Assembly (NCBI RefSeq): GCF_001514125.1
Contig: NZ_KQ948551.1
Span: 271,291 to 335,290, forward strand
Source of the DNA: Streptomyces longwoodensis
GTDB lineage: Bacteria > Actinomycetota > Actinomycetes > Streptomycetales > Streptomycetaceae
Length of the DNA stretch: 64,000 bases
Reading direction: 5' to 3'
The position numbers were made by a program, and so were the translations under genes. Positions 1-7,997 of the stretch are shown piece by piece (position 1 is the first letter of the stretch; every line of letters starts with the position of its first letter). Below the pieces are notes generated by a model that saw only the letters and a program-made list of their open reading frames with translations, did no database searches and was not told the DNA's origin.

Positions 1-214
1 CGGCCGGGACCAGCACCAGGTAGCCGATCATCGGCGGCTGCCCCGGCAGGGTGGGCAGGGTGTGCGGGGGAGCGGGCAGCCAGGTGGCGCCCGGCGGCAG
101 GAAGTCCGTCACGTCCACCACCTCGTCCCGGTCGACGGCGCGCAGCCGGTGCCGGGCGGCGGACGGGACGGAGGGGAGCGTGGCGGCGGAGGACAGGGTA
201 CGGGTGGTCGCCAT
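1..214 (-). CDS. Partial CDS, N-terminal 71 residues only
   Basis: An ATG at 212-214 on the minus strand opens a frame that runs off the left edge of the window. The visible part starts MATTRTLSSAATLPSV and reaches a hydrophobic stretch MIGYLVLVPA at the edge. Third positions are almost all G or C, so it reads as a real gene. I do not recognise a domain in the fragment. I have a weak recollection of Streptomyces winged-helix DNA-binding proteins with this kind of N-terminus, but the DNA-binding part would lie outside the window. A 41-codon ORF lies upstream in the same direction (312-437) and may be its leader peptide. Confidence 0.6.
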   Translation of the reverse strand, partial: MATTRTLSSAATLPSVPSAARHRLRAVDRDEVVDVTDFLPPGATWLPAPPHTLPTLPGQPPMIGYLVLVPA

Positions 215-311
215 GAGAGGTCAGCTTTCGCGCGAGAAGGTCGTCAGGGACGGACGTTCACTGCGCGCGGGCCGAAGGCCGGGCGTACGGCGTGGGAGGC
301 CGTGGGCGGCG

Positions 312-437
312 TTAGAGGGCCGGCGCGTTCGTCGCGCGGCAACACACCCGGTCGAAGTCGTGGTGCTGACGGGACGGCCAGAAGGGCTCGAGGTCAGGAC
401 GACGACCCGTCGCGCTGCACCCCTGGTATCCGGTCAT
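312..437 (-). CDS. Possible 41-residue leader peptide upstream of the partial gene
   Basis: This short frame lies in the otherwise empty 215-564 stretch. It starts at ATG 437, ends at TAA 312-314, and its stop is 97 nt before the start of the partial gene at 214. The peptide begins MTGYQGCSATGRRPDLEPFW and ends RVCCRATNAPAL, with three cysteines (two adjacent) and two aromatic residues in a row. About four in five third positions are G or C, lower than the large genes but above random. Between its stop and the next gene there is a small GGCC-TTC-GGCC hairpin. There is no strong ribosome-binding site. It could be a regulatory leader peptide or chance; conservation among relatives would decide. 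Confidence 0.4.
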   Translation of the reverse strand: MTGYQGCSATGRRPDLEPFWPSRQHHDFDRVCCRATNAPAL

Positions 438-564
438 GGCCCCATTGAAGCAGACACCGGTGCCGGAGAGGAGTCTCCTTCCACACCCTGGACGCCGGGC
501 ATCGCCATTCGGACACCCGGTGGCGGGCGGTGGGGGTACCGGTCGGCACCCGGCCGCCCGGCCG

Positions 565-2400
565 TCAGCCGACGGGTTCCGCCGTGGCCAGCAGCGTGCG
601 GACGGCGTCCCGCAGCACGTCGTCGGGATGGGGCCCGTCGTCCGGGCCCAGGCCGCTGACGACCCGGCGGTCCGCGTCCGCCACCTCCCGCAGCGGGGCC
701 GTGGCCCAGCGGGGGAGCAGGCCCATCCGGGTCAGCTCCCGCACGGCGTCGAGCCGACTCCGGTGGTAGCCCTCGCCGGCGGCCGCCCGCCGTGCGAGCG
801 GCTCCACGGTGTCCTCCGTGCGGCCGGTGACGCGCCACACCGCGCGGGCGGCCGCGGCCCGGACCTCGGTCGGGGTGCCGGGCGTGAGGCGTTCCTCCGC
901 CCAGGGCAGCAGGGGAGTTCCCGCGGGGCCGAGGTCGCCGACGAAGTCGAGCCAGGTCCCGGGCCCCTCGGCCCGCAGCCGGTCTAGGGCCGGCCCGGGG
1001 TCCCCCGTCACCCGGTGGTGGGCCATCGCGGCGTACAGCGCGACCGTGGAGTGCCCCCCGCCGGTCGCCTCGGCCAGCAGCGCCCGCGCGGCCCGGTCAC
1101 CGGCGGCCGGACCCAGGGCGCCGAGCAGCGCGACCGCCGTCCACGCGTGACCGCCCTCGTAGCGGGAGACCAGCGGCACGACGTCGTCCACCGCCGCCAC
1201 CGCCACGGCCGGGTACCGCTCCAGCACCCGGAGGAGGTCCGGGTGACCGTGCCCGATCCGCCGGGCGACCGCCCGGGCCACGGGCAGCGCGGCCGCCCCG
1301 AACGCCTCCGTCACCGCTGCGGCGGCCCGCGCCACGCGGTACGCGCCGGGCGGCGGACCGGGCGCGCCCTCCACCAGGCGTACGGCCTCCTCGACGGACT
1401 CGGGCGCGCCCGCCACGGCGAGCACCGTGACCGCCTCGGTCCGCACCGGCACGTCCCGCGCCAGCAGCGGCCGTACCCGGTCCCGCACGGGTGCGTGCAG
1501 CCCGGGCGGCAGCGCGCGGCACAGGCGCGCGAGGCGCAGCAGCTGCCAGGGCGGGTCCTCGGCGTCCAGCTCGCGCAACGCCCAGGGCAGCGCGCCGGCT
1601 TCACGGTCGCGCCAGTGCTCGGTGACCTCGAAGGCGAGGGGCACGCCCGCGGCCGCCGCCCGCAGGGCCGCCCCGGGGTCCGCCAACAGCCGGTCGCCGA
1701 GGCGCTCGTGGCGCCCCGGCCACTGCGGGGCCTCGTCGAGCTCGTACGGGATCTCCCCGTACGCCCGCGCGCAGACGTCCACCAGGTCGTCGGGGAAGGG
1801 CGGACCGGTGGTGCGCAGCAGGTCCTCGGCCGCGGCGAGCCGGACCTCGGGCGCGGGGTCGGTGAGCAGGGGGTGCCGCCAGGCGCCGTCGCCCGGGTCG
1901 AGCAGCGCCAGCGCGGTCACGAGGTGGCCCCGTACGGCCGGTTCGGGCTCGGCCGCGAGGCGCGCACGCAGCAGGGGTACGACGTCCGTCCGGCCGCAGG
2001 CGACGACCAGCGGGAGCACCGCGTCCCGTACGGCGGCGTCGGGGTCGTGCGCGGAGGGGAGCAGGCCGGGCAGCTCGGCCGCCACGGCGTCCCGGGCCGG
2101 CCGCCGGGCGTCGGGCCAGTCGGGCCGGTCCGCGAGGTCGCCCAGCAGCCGCAGGAGGTCCGCGCGGTGCGCGGGCACCTCCCGGGCCAGCCGGGCCAGT
2201 TGGGGCACGGCGTGCGCCGTCGCCACGGCGAAGTCGTCGTCGCGCCAGGTGGCGGAGAGCAGCGTGTGGAGGGCGGCCTCGCGTGCGTCGGGGTCGCCCG
2301 GGGTGCCGGTGCCCCCGGTGTCTTGCCTGCCTCCGATGCCCAGCGTCGCCAGCAGCGCCGCGACCTCCGGTGCCCCCTCCGCCCCGCCGTCGGTCTCCAT
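565..2400 (-). CDS. HEAT-repeat protein
   Basis: The 611-residue product is made almost entirely of alpha-helical repeats rich in Ala, Leu, Arg and Asp, with recurring patterns of the type VRDAVLPLVVACGR and VRLAAAEDLL, typical of HEAT or PBS-lyase repeats. It has no signal peptide, membrane segment or visible catalytic motif, so it is probably a cytoplasmic scaffold or binding protein. It lies downstream of glnII in the same direction, separated by a strong terminator, so it probably has its own promoter. A TATCGT hexamer 7 nt before the ATG (2408-2413) suggests a leaderless transcript. A second HEAT protein lies beside glnA at 9070-10401. The specific function is unknown. Confidence 0.75.
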   Translation of the reverse strand: METDGGAEGAPEVAALLATLGIGGRQDTGGTGTPGDPDAREAALHTLLSATWRDDDFAVATAHAVPQLARLAREVPAHRADLLRLLGDLADRPDWPDARRPARDAVAAELPGLLPSAHDPDAAVRDAVLPLVVACGRTDVVPLLRARLAAEPEPAVRGHLVTALALLDPGDGAWRHPLLTDPAPEVRLAAAEDLLRTTGPPFPDDLVDVCARAYGEIPYELDEAPQWPGRHERLGDRLLADPGAALRAAAAGVPLAFEVTEHWRDREAGALPWALRELDAEDPPWQLLRLARLCRALPPGLHAPVRDRVRPLLARDVPVRTEAVTVLAVAGAPESVEEAVRLVEGAPGPPPGAYRVARAAAAVTEAFGAAALPVARAVARRIGHGHPDLLRVLERYPAVAVAAVDDVVPLVSRYEGGHAWTAVALLGALGPAAGDRAARALLAEATGGGHSTVALYAAMAHHRVTGDPGPALDRLRAEGPGTWLDFVGDLGPAGTPLLPWAEERLTPGTPTEVRAAAARAVWRVTGRTEDTVEPLARRAAAGEGYHRSRLDAVRELTRMGLLPRWATAPLREVADADRRVVSGLGPDDGPHPDDVLRDAVRTLLATAEPVG

Positions 2401-2432
2401 GGTCCGGACGATACCGGGCCGTTCGGGACGGC

Positions 2433-2466
2433 GAAGGGGCGCCCGCCGTGCGGCGGGCGCCCCTTC
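2433..2466 (-). terminator. Perfect 16-bp hairpin after glnII
   Basis: GAAGGGGCGCCCGCCG is followed by a 2-nt gap and its exact reverse complement. It lies 15 nt beyond the glnII stop codon and upstream of the HEAT gene, as expected for the glnII terminator. There is no strong T-run, as is common for Streptomyces terminators. Confidence 0.8.
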
Positions 2467-2481
2467 CTCGGTGGTCGTGGG

Positions 2482-3510
2482 TCAGACCTGGCCGGCCTTC
2501 TCCAGGGCGGAGCAGCACGTGTCGACGAGGAGGCGGGTCACCACGTACGGGTCGACGTTGGCGTTGGGGCGGCGGTCCTCGATGTAGCCCTTGCCGTCCT
2601 TCTCGACCTGCCACGGGATGCGCACCGAGGCGCCGCGGTTCGAGACGCCGTAGGAGTACTGGTCCCACGGGGCCGTCTCGTGCAGGCCGGTCAGCCGGTC
2701 GTCGATGCCGGCGCCGTAGTTCTTGACGTGGTCGAGCGGCTTGGAGCCCTCGCCCAGCGACTCGCACGCGGTGATGATCGCGTCGTAGCCCTCGCGCATC
2801 GCCTTGGTCGAGAAGTTGGTGTGCGCGCCCGCGCCGTTCCAGTCGCCCTTCACCGGCTTCGGGTCCAGCGTCGCGGCGACGCCGAAGTCCTCGGCGGTGC
2901 GGTAGAGCAGCCAACGGGCCACCCACAGCTGGTCGGAGACCTCCAGCGGGGCCAGCGGGCCGACCTGGAACTCCCACTGGCCGGGCATGACCTCGGCGTT
3001 GATGCCGGAGATGCCCAGGCCCGCCGTGAGGCAGTGGTCCAGGTGCGCCTCGACGATGTCCCGGCCGAAGATCTCGTCGGCGCCCACACCGCAGTAGTAG
3101 CCGCCCTGCGGGGCGGGGAAGCCGCCCTTGGGGAAGCCGAGGGGGTGGCCGTCCTTGAAGAACGTGTACTCCTGCTCGATGCCGAAGATCGGCTCCTGCG
3201 CGGCGAACGTCTCGGCGACCCCGGCCAGCGCGGCGCGGGTGTTGGTGGGGTGCGGGGTGAGGTCGATGTTCAGGACCTCGCACAGCACCAGGATGTCGTC
3301 GCCGCCGCGGATCGGGTCCGGGCAGGTGAACACCGGCTTGAGCACACAGTCCGAGGCGTGGCCCTCGGCCTGGTTCGTGGAGGACCCGTCGAAGCCCCAG
3401 ATCGGCAGCTCGGCACCCTTGGCGTCGTCGGCCAGGACCTTGGTCTTCGAACGCAGCTTGGCCGTCGGTGCGGTGCCGTCGATCCAGATGTACTCAGCCT
3501 TGAAGCTCAC
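2482..3510 (-). CDS. glnII: Glutamine synthetase type II
   Basis: This cytoplasmic enzyme makes glutamine from glutamate, ammonia and ATP. The 342-residue product has the eukaryotic-type GSII length and begins MSFKAEYIWIDGT. Active-site blocks include GFDGSSTNQAEG (about residue 39), GIEQEYTF (about 111) and NAEVMPGQWEFQVGP (about 170). It lacks the adenylylation-tyrosine region of GSI, as expected. I chose the GTG at 3508-3510 because GAAGGA lies 8 nt upstream; the ATG three codons earlier overlaps that ribosome-binding site. A GlnR-like array lies at 3595-3643, so expression is probably controlled by nitrogen status. It is monocistronic, with a terminator at 2433-2466. The window also carries the GSI gene glnA. 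Confidence 0.96.
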   Translation of the reverse strand: MSFKAEYIWIDGTAPTAKLRSKTKVLADDAKGAELPIWGFDGSSTNQAEGHASDCVLKPVFTCPDPIRGGDDILVLCEVLNIDLTPHPTNTRAALAGVAETFAAQEPIFGIEQEYTFFKDGHPLGFPKGGFPAPQGGYYCGVGADEIFGRDIVEAHLDHCLTAGLGISGINAEVMPGQWEFQVGPLAPLEVSDQLWVARWLLYRTAEDFGVAATLDPKPVKGDWNGAGAHTNFSTKAMREGYDAIITACESLGEGSKPLDHVKNYGAGIDDRLTGLHETAPWDQYSYGVSNRGASVRIPWQVEKDGKGYIEDRRPNANVDPYVVTRLLVDTCCSALEKAGQV

Positions 3511-3594
3511 GGGACACATCCTTCGGGGGTGGGTCTGGGCGCGTCGTGCGGGTGCTGCGGCGCTGCGGCACCGCCCGGTGTTGCCCGTGAGCCT

Positions 3595-3643
3595 GTCAAC
3601 AGGCGATTTCCCGCCCATTGCCCAAGTGTGAACCCCGTGTTAC
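3595..3643 (-). promoter_or_regulatory. Candidate GlnR binding region of glnII
   Basis: Read on the minus strand, five pentamers are spaced exactly six bases apart: GTAAC, TTCAC, GCAAT, GAAAT and TTGAC. The actinomycete GlnR consensus is gTnAc-n6-GaAAc, repeated. GTAAC and TTCAC fit the first half-site, and GCAAT and GAAAT resemble the second. The array lies 85-133 nt upstream of the glnII start. The match is good in spacing but imperfect in sequence. Confidence 0.6.
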
Positions 3644-3809
3644 CGGGAGGTGCTGTGGCACGCCTCACCCGGTGAGGGGACCGGCGGCGCGGGAACCGGC
3701 CGTCCGCACTCCGGTGACGGGGGCCGGGGTGCGCGGCCGGTACGGCTCGTATGCGATGGGGTTGGGGGCCGGGGCAGAGGTGCCTCCCCCGGCCGTCAGC
3801 GGCTGGGCG

Positions 3810-4571
3810 TCACCCCACCTTCTGGATCAGGGCCCGGCGGATCAGGAACTTGCCGGGCTCACGGACCTGTTCGAAGGCCGCGTTGTTCAGCAGGACGCAG
3901 CTGCCGGAGACCGAGGTCACCTCGACCGTCGTGGACTTGTTGTTGTCCAGGTTGGTCACCTTCAGCTTGGTCCCGGCCGGGAACTGGTTGCTCGAGGCCG
4001 CGGGGGCACCGGCCTCGCCGGAGAGCGTGACGGTCGAGCCGTTGCAGACCTGCTGGCCCGCGGCGGCACCGTTGTTGCCGGCGTTTCCCGCGGCGTTGCC
4101 GCCGTTGCCGCCCGGCGCGGTCTGCGCGGGCGGGGTGGTGGCCTGCTGGTTGCCCTTGCCGTTGCCGTTGTTGCCGTTCGCGTTCCCGTTGGCGTTGGCG
4201 TTGGCGTTGCCGTTCGCGTTCCCGTTGCCCTGCTGGCCGTTCTGCGCCGCTTGGGAGCCCTGAGCCGACTCCCCCACGACACAGCCCGACGCCTTCTGCT
4301 GGACCTTGATCTGCTCGATGACCGCCTGGCGGTTGGCGATCCGGGCCTGCGACTGGGCGTCGGGGGCGGACCGTTGGCCCTCGATGAACCGCTCGTTGTT
4401 GCCGAGGGCCGTGGCCAGCCCCTGGCAGACCGACGACTGGGCGGCCGTCTGCGGGGGCGGGGCGGCGTTGGAGGTGGACGCCATGACGAAGGCGCCGCCT
4501 CCCGCCACCGTCGCGGCGCTCACCAGCAGCGCGACCTTCTTCTTCGTACTGAGAGTTCTCCTGCGCGACAT
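3810..4571 (-). CDS. Secreted protein with Asn-Gly repeat linker and expansin/RlpA-like C-terminal domain
   Basis: The 253-residue product has a basic N-terminus and a signal peptide (hydrophobic core VALLVSAATVAGGGAFVMA, likely cut after SNAA). Residues about 35-95 form a helical region. Residues about 105-150 are a low-complexity linker of repeated N-G, N-A and G-N units. The last 70 residues (FPAGTKLKVTNLDNNKSTTV, then GSCVLLNNAAFE and a C-terminal ALIQKVG) resemble the double-psi beta-barrel of RlpA/expansin proteins, which act on or bind cell-wall polysaccharide. The usual GPYV...DLS residues are not obvious, so it may bind rather than cut. An AGGAGG site precedes the ATG. A cell-wall or extracellular role is inferred. 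Confidence 0.75.
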   Translation of the reverse strand: MSRRRTLSTKKKVALLVSAATVAGGGAFVMASTSNAAPPPQTAAQSSVCQGLATALGNNERFIEGQRSAPDAQSQARIANRQAVIEQIKVQQKASGCVVGESAQGSQAAQNGQQGNGNANGNANANANGNANGNNGNGKGNQQATTPPAQTAPGGNGGNAAGNAGNNGAAAGQQVCNGSTVTLSGEAGAPAASSNQFPAGTKLKVTNLDNNKSTTVEVTSVSGSCVLLNNAAFEQVREPGKFLIRRALIQKVG

Positions 4572-4683
4572 GCGCGCCTCCTGAAGAGGTAGGGGAGCGT
4601 ACGCCGCTATGTACGAGATACCGAACGCGGTGACTCAGCCGGGAGCGGGAGTCGTCAGGGTGACCTGCGTCACGCCATTGGGG

Positions 4684-5043
4684 TTACCGGGACAGGGCGT
4701 CCCGCACCGCCTCCTCCGTGCGGCCCACCACCGCCGTGCCGTCGTCGGCCGTGATGATCGGGCGCTGGATGAGCTCGGGGTGCTCGGCGAGCGCGGTGAT
4801 CCAGCGGTCGCGGGCGCCCTCGTCGCGCGGCCAGTCCTTGAGTCCGAGTTCCTTGGCGGCGGGCTCCGGGGTGCGGGTGACGTCCCACGGTTCGAGGCCC
4901 AGCCGGCCGAGGACCTCCCGGATCTCGTCCTCGGTCGGGACGTCCTCCAGGTAGCGGCGGACGGTGTAGTCGGCACCCTCCGCGTCGAGCAGGGTGAGCG
5001 CGCTGCGGCACTTGGAACAGGCCGGGTTGATCCAGATCTCCAT
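4684..5043 (-). CDS. ArsC/Spx-family protein (arsenate-reductase-like)
   Basis: A thioredoxin-fold protein of 119 residues. The N-terminus MEIWINPACSKCRSA carries a CxxC pair (residues 9 and 12) at the usual place for the ArsC family, followed by the family pattern TVRRYLEDVPTEDEI and the conserved RPIITADD block. True ArsC enzymes reduce arsenate with glutaredoxin, but many actinobacterial members near housekeeping genes have unknown roles, so the substrate is uncertain. No other arsenic-resistance gene is nearby. The start could also be the in-frame GTG at 5050-5052, three codons upstream; neither has a clear ribosome-binding site. Confidence 0.8.
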   Translation of the reverse strand: MEIWINPACSKCRSALTLLDAEGADYTVRRYLEDVPTEDEIREVLGRLGLEPWDVTRTPEPAAKELGLKDWPRDEGARDRWITALAEHPELIQRPIITADDGTAVVGRTEEAVRDALSR

Positions 5044-5186
5044 GGGGCTCACGGTAGCGGGCGTGCGGCCTGAATGCGCCTGTGGCCAGGGGCTTTTGTC
5101 AGTGGGGGGCGGTAAAATAGAAGCAGTGTTCGAGGATGGGACCCGGGGCGTCCGGGTCCGGTCCTGACCGCGACAGGAGGATGCCT

Positions 5187-5501
5187 GTGCCCGCTGCCGC
5201 CATGAAGTCCACGCCGCTGCCGACCCAGTCCACCGCGAAGCGTCCCGTCCTGCTCGACCTGCCCTACGAGCCGGTGGAGAAGCGCCCGCTGCCGCCCGGC
5301 CGGCCCCGCGAGTGGTACGTCGGCCACAACCGCCGCCTGAAGGCGATGCGTCTGGCCATCGCCCTGCTCGACTCGGGCGTCTACCTGCCCCAGCAGGCCC
5401 GCAACGACACGATCCGCACCACCGCCGAGACGATCGGTGTGCACCCGCCGTCCGACACCACGTGCCACATGGTGCGGGCGCTGATGAAGTACAGCCGTTG
5501 A
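5187..5501 (+). CDS. Small conserved-type hypothetical protein, 104 residues
   Basis: The product is basic, with a proline-rich N-terminal third (LPYEPVEKRPLPPGRP) and a helical C-terminal part containing LKAMRLAIALLDSGVYLPQQ. It has no membrane segment or known motif. I prefer the GTG at 5187, because AGGAGG at 5175-5180 is 6 nt upstream; an in-frame ATG at 5181 directly touches that site. A TAAAAT hexamer at 5113-5118 could be the -10 of its promoter. It converges on the AlkZ-like gene, with a 22-bp hairpin repeat between them. Function unknown. Confidence 0.7.
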   Translation: MPAAAMKSTPLPTQSTAKRPVLLDLPYEPVEKRPLPPGRPREWYVGHNRRLKAMRLAIALLDSGVYLPQQARNDTIRTTAETIGVHPPSDTTCHMVRALMKYSR

Positions 5502-5586
5502 GGCTGTTGCTGTTGCTGTGACGGGGCCCGGCGCCGGAGTGGGGCCGGGTCCTGTCCGTGTGCTGCCGCGGGCCGTCGGGGGTCGC

Positions 5587-5608
5587 TCGCGCAGTTCCCC
5601 GCGCCCCT
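5587..5608. repeat. Copy A of a 22-bp repeat (GCGCAGTTCCCCGCGCCCCT core)
   Basis: The same 22 bases occur without mismatch at 28141-28162 and, inverted, at 32496-32517. This copy lies between two convergent gene ends. A second GTTCCCCGCGCCCG fragment follows about 30 nt later, suggesting a degraded partner. Confidence 0.85.
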
Positions 5609-5682
5609 GGGTGGGTGCGCGCAGCCGCGTTGGGATGTTCCGTTCCCCGCGCCCGCGCGCCCCCGATGCTCCAGGGCTTCCC

Positions 5683-6870
5683 TCACGGCCGGCCGCTCAG
5701 CTCCCTCTCCAGCGGTGTCCGGAAACGGGGGGTCACCCTCGTGTCGTCCAGCCATGCCCGCAGGGTCGCCGCGGCCTCCTCCACGGCGGCCTCCGCCTCC
5801 CGGCCGACCGGCTCCAGCAGCCGCCACACCACCTCCCCGGAAGGACGCTGGGCCCAACTCCCCACCACCCGCCCGTCCCACCACACCGTCGGCCCCACGT
5901 TGCCGCTCCGGTCGAACAGCGCGTCCCGCAGCTCCGGTGCCAGGTACCAGTCCCGCTGCTGCCAGCCCATCGCCGTCGGATCCAGCGCGGGCAGCAGCGC
6001 CGCCCAGGGCTCCGCGGCGGCTTCCGGCACGGCCTCCTCGTCGTCCTCCGTGACGTACGCCGGCCCTTCGTCGACCACGACCTCCCGCGCCCCGATCGCC
6101 GCGAGGGCGCGCCGCACCTCCGTGACCCGCCACCCCGTCCACCACTTCAGGTCCGCCTCGGTGGCCGGCCCGCACACACGGAGCCAGCGCCGCAGCAACT
6201 CCGCCTGCGCCACGGACGCGTCCAGCTCCGGGTGCGCGGGCGCGAGCGCCCACCGGAACTGGCTCGACGTCCAGGAACCCAGCGGCCGGCCCCGCACCAC
6301 CTTGCCCTCGACGCCCAGCACCTTCAGCAGCCGCGTGCCGACGGTGTGCACGCCCTCGTAGCTCTTCCCGGCCGCGTACACGAACTGCTCCCGCAACCGC
6401 GGCTCCTCGCGCGCCAGTTCCGCCGCCGTCGCCTGCCCGAGCCGGCCCAGCGCGGCCAGCGCCGACTCCTCGACCTCCTTCAGCCACACCGCGTCCGGCG
6501 CCCCCGCCTGCGCCATGCTCTTCAGCAGCATCGCCCGCTCCCGCGCCGCCACCGTGAGCCCCGTCGAGGCGTGCACGACCGCGGTCAGGTCGGTCGGGAA
6601 GACGAACACGGTGTGCCGCATGCCGTGCATCCGCACCAGGGACCCGTCCTCGTACAGCGCCCGGTCCGTGCGGGCCACCGTCGACGCCGGGTCGGTCAGC
6701 CGCGCCCCGATCGCCAGGTACACCGTCGCCGGATCGCTCCCGTGCAGCGCCACGAGCGAGTCGGCGACGTCCTCCGGGCCCCCGGCCCGCGCCCGCGCCG
6801 TGAGCCGGTGCCGCAGGGCGAGCCGGGCCCGCCGTTCCGCCGCGCCCACGTACCGCCGTCCGTCCGCCAT
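5683..6870 (-). CDS. Winged-helix protein of the AlkZ/YcaQ (HTH_42) DNA-glycosylase superfamily
   Basis: A 395-residue protein. Family features are the N-terminal helical region with LRHRLTARARAGG and VYLAIGARL, a central tandem winged-helix region (for example LRRWLRVCGPATEADLKWWTG), and a C-terminal block ending in FDRSGNVGPTVWWDGRVVGSW. Characterised AlkZ enzymes excise alkylated or crosslinked bases using a Q-x-Q motif; at the equivalent place this protein reads ALHGSD, i.e. His43-Gly-Ser45. It is therefore either a sub-family with different chemistry or a non-catalytic relative. The start at ATG 6868-6870 is supported by GGAGG five nt upstream; a longer frame to 6972 is less likely. The gene is divergent from the small membrane protein at 7108. 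Confidence 0.8.
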   Translation of the reverse strand: MADGRRYVGAAERRARLALRHRLTARARAGGPEDVADSLVALHGSDPATVYLAIGARLTDPASTVARTDRALYEDGSLVRMHGMRHTVFVFPTDLTAVVHASTGLTVAARERAMLLKSMAQAGAPDAVWLKEVEESALAALGRLGQATAAELAREEPRLREQFVYAAGKSYEGVHTVGTRLLKVLGVEGKVVRGRPLGSWTSSQFRWALAPAHPELDASVAQAELLRRWLRVCGPATEADLKWWTGWRVTEVRRALAAIGAREVVVDEGPAYVTEDDEEAVPEAAAEPWAALLPALDPTAMGWQQRDWYLAPELRDALFDRSGNVGPTVWWDGRVVGSWAQRPSGEVVWRLLEPVGREAEAAVEEAAATLRAWLDDTRVTPRFRTPLERELSGRP

Positions 6871-7107
6871 GCCGACCTCCCAGGTCGCCCCGTCCTCCGC
6901 CGCGCCGCCGGCCCCGGTCGCCGGCCCGCCCCTCCATCGTGCCCGCCACCACTGACAACGGCCCGTCACCACGGCGGGGGCCGGGCCCGGTCGGGGCGTG
7001 CCGGGAAAAGCAGGTGCACGGTGCGTGACCGGATCCCTACGCTGGAGCCCGCGGGACGGAGGGGACCGTCACCGCCCGTCACCCACCCACACCTACGGAG
7101 GCCCGTC

Positions 7108-7389
7108 ATGGGGACCATCGTCCTGTCCGGGACCCTCGTCCTGGTCGTCCTGGGATTCGGAAACCACCTCTACTGGCTCGCCGCGGTCGCGGTGCTCCTC
7201 CTGTACGTGCGCCACGGGCACGGCACGTCGTCCTCCGTGCCGCCCGCCGCGGGACCGGCCGGTGGCGCGGCGCCGACGTCGTACAAGGCGTACCGCGACC
7301 GCCGGGACACGCAGGCCAAGTGGGAGCGCCGCTACCGTCGCGAGCGCCCCTTCGAGGCCCGCCGCCAGGCGCGCGAGAAGACCAAGTAG
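7108..7389 (+). CDS. Small membrane protein, 93 residues
   Basis: Residues 5-33 form one long, or two short, hydrophobic segments (VLSGTLVLVVLGFGN and WLAAVAVLLLYV). The C-terminal half is hydrophilic and strongly basic, with repeated Arg-rich turns such as RRYRRERPFEARRQ. GGAG lies 6-9 nt before the ATG. It faces pspAB with only 4 nt between the two stop codons. I do not recognise a family. The basic tail suggests contact with nucleic acid or acidic lipids on the cytoplasmic side, which is inference only. Confidence 0.75.
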   Translation: MGTIVLSGTLVLVVLGFGNHLYWLAAVAVLLLYVRHGHGTSSSVPPAAGPAGGAAPTSYKAYRDRRDTQAKWERRYRRERPFEARRQAREKTK

Positions 7390-7393
7390 CGCC

Positions 7394-7987
7394 TCAGAGG
7401 CCGGGGGCGCCCCACACGGGGAACCACCGGCCGAGGTCCTGCTCGATGCCGAGGTCGCCCGCGAGCGCCCCCCGCACCTGGAGTTCGAGCGCGTTGTCGC
7501 GCCGCTGCCCCGCACCGGGCAGCGGCGCGAACGGGTAGAACGTGCCCCGCTTGTACAGGTAGACCAGGGCCAGGCGCCGGCCGTCGTCCGGGTCGGCGGC
7601 GCGGAACCCCGCGAGCGAGCACAGCAGTTGCGGGCCGAAGCCGTTGACCTCCATGGAACTGTTCACCGCGTGCAGGTCGTTGACCAGGAGGGACAGCTCG
7701 CCGGGGGAGCGGCGCGAGACCAGCCAGGAGTAGCCGTGGTCGTCGCGGACGAGGTCCACCGGCGGGCCCGTGCGGTCGGTGTCGGCGTCCAGCAGCGCCC
7801 GCACCTCGCGGTGGGTCTGCTCGAAGGCGGCGCCCTCCACCGTGGCGAAGCACACCGCGCCGTGCCCGGTCGGCGTGAACCCGGTCGCGGCCTCCAGCGT
7901 GACCGCCGCCGAGGGCAGCGCGAACAGCCGGTCCAGGTCGGGCGCGACCGGTTTGGTGCGGCCGAGCAGGATGTCGAGCAGCCCCAT
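7394..7987 (-). CDS. pspAB: PspA-associated protein PspAB
   Basis: The 197-residue product begins MGLLDILLGRTKPVAPDLDRLFALPSA, which I recognise as the PspAB family. This actinobacterial protein is usually encoded beside htpX and linked to the PspA membrane-stress response. It has no signal peptide or membrane segment. It starts 10 nt after the htpX stop and is therefore almost certainly in one operon with it. The other Psp members, pspA and pspAA, lie 38 kb away at 45.3-46.5 kb. Its molecular role is not established; help with membrane maintenance is inferred. Confidence 0.88.
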   Translation of the reverse strand: MGLLDILLGRTKPVAPDLDRLFALPSAAVTLEAATGFTPTGHGAVCFATVEGAAFEQTHREVRALLDADTDRTGPPVDLVRDDHGYSWLVSRRSPGELSLLVNDLHAVNSSMEVNGFGPQLLCSLAGFRAADPDDGRRLALVYLYKRGTFYPFAPLPGAGQRRDNALELQVRGALAGDLGIEQDLGRWFPVWGAPGL

Positions 7988-7997
7988 GATCAGTCCC

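Noticed and set aside
3508..3618. Longer GlnII starting at an upstream ATG
   Set aside because: The added residues do not resemble any glutamine synthetase, and the ribosome-binding site fits the GTG at 3508-3510.
1015..3675. An 886-codon open frame on the plus strand across the HEAT gene and glnII
   Set aside because: It is antisense to two well-supported genes. GC-rich DNA leaves the complementary frames open.
5095..5118. TTGTCA and TAAAAT as a standard promoter for the 104-residue gene
   Set aside because: They are only 11 bp apart, too close for a -35/-10 pair. Only the TAAAAT box is kept as a possibility.
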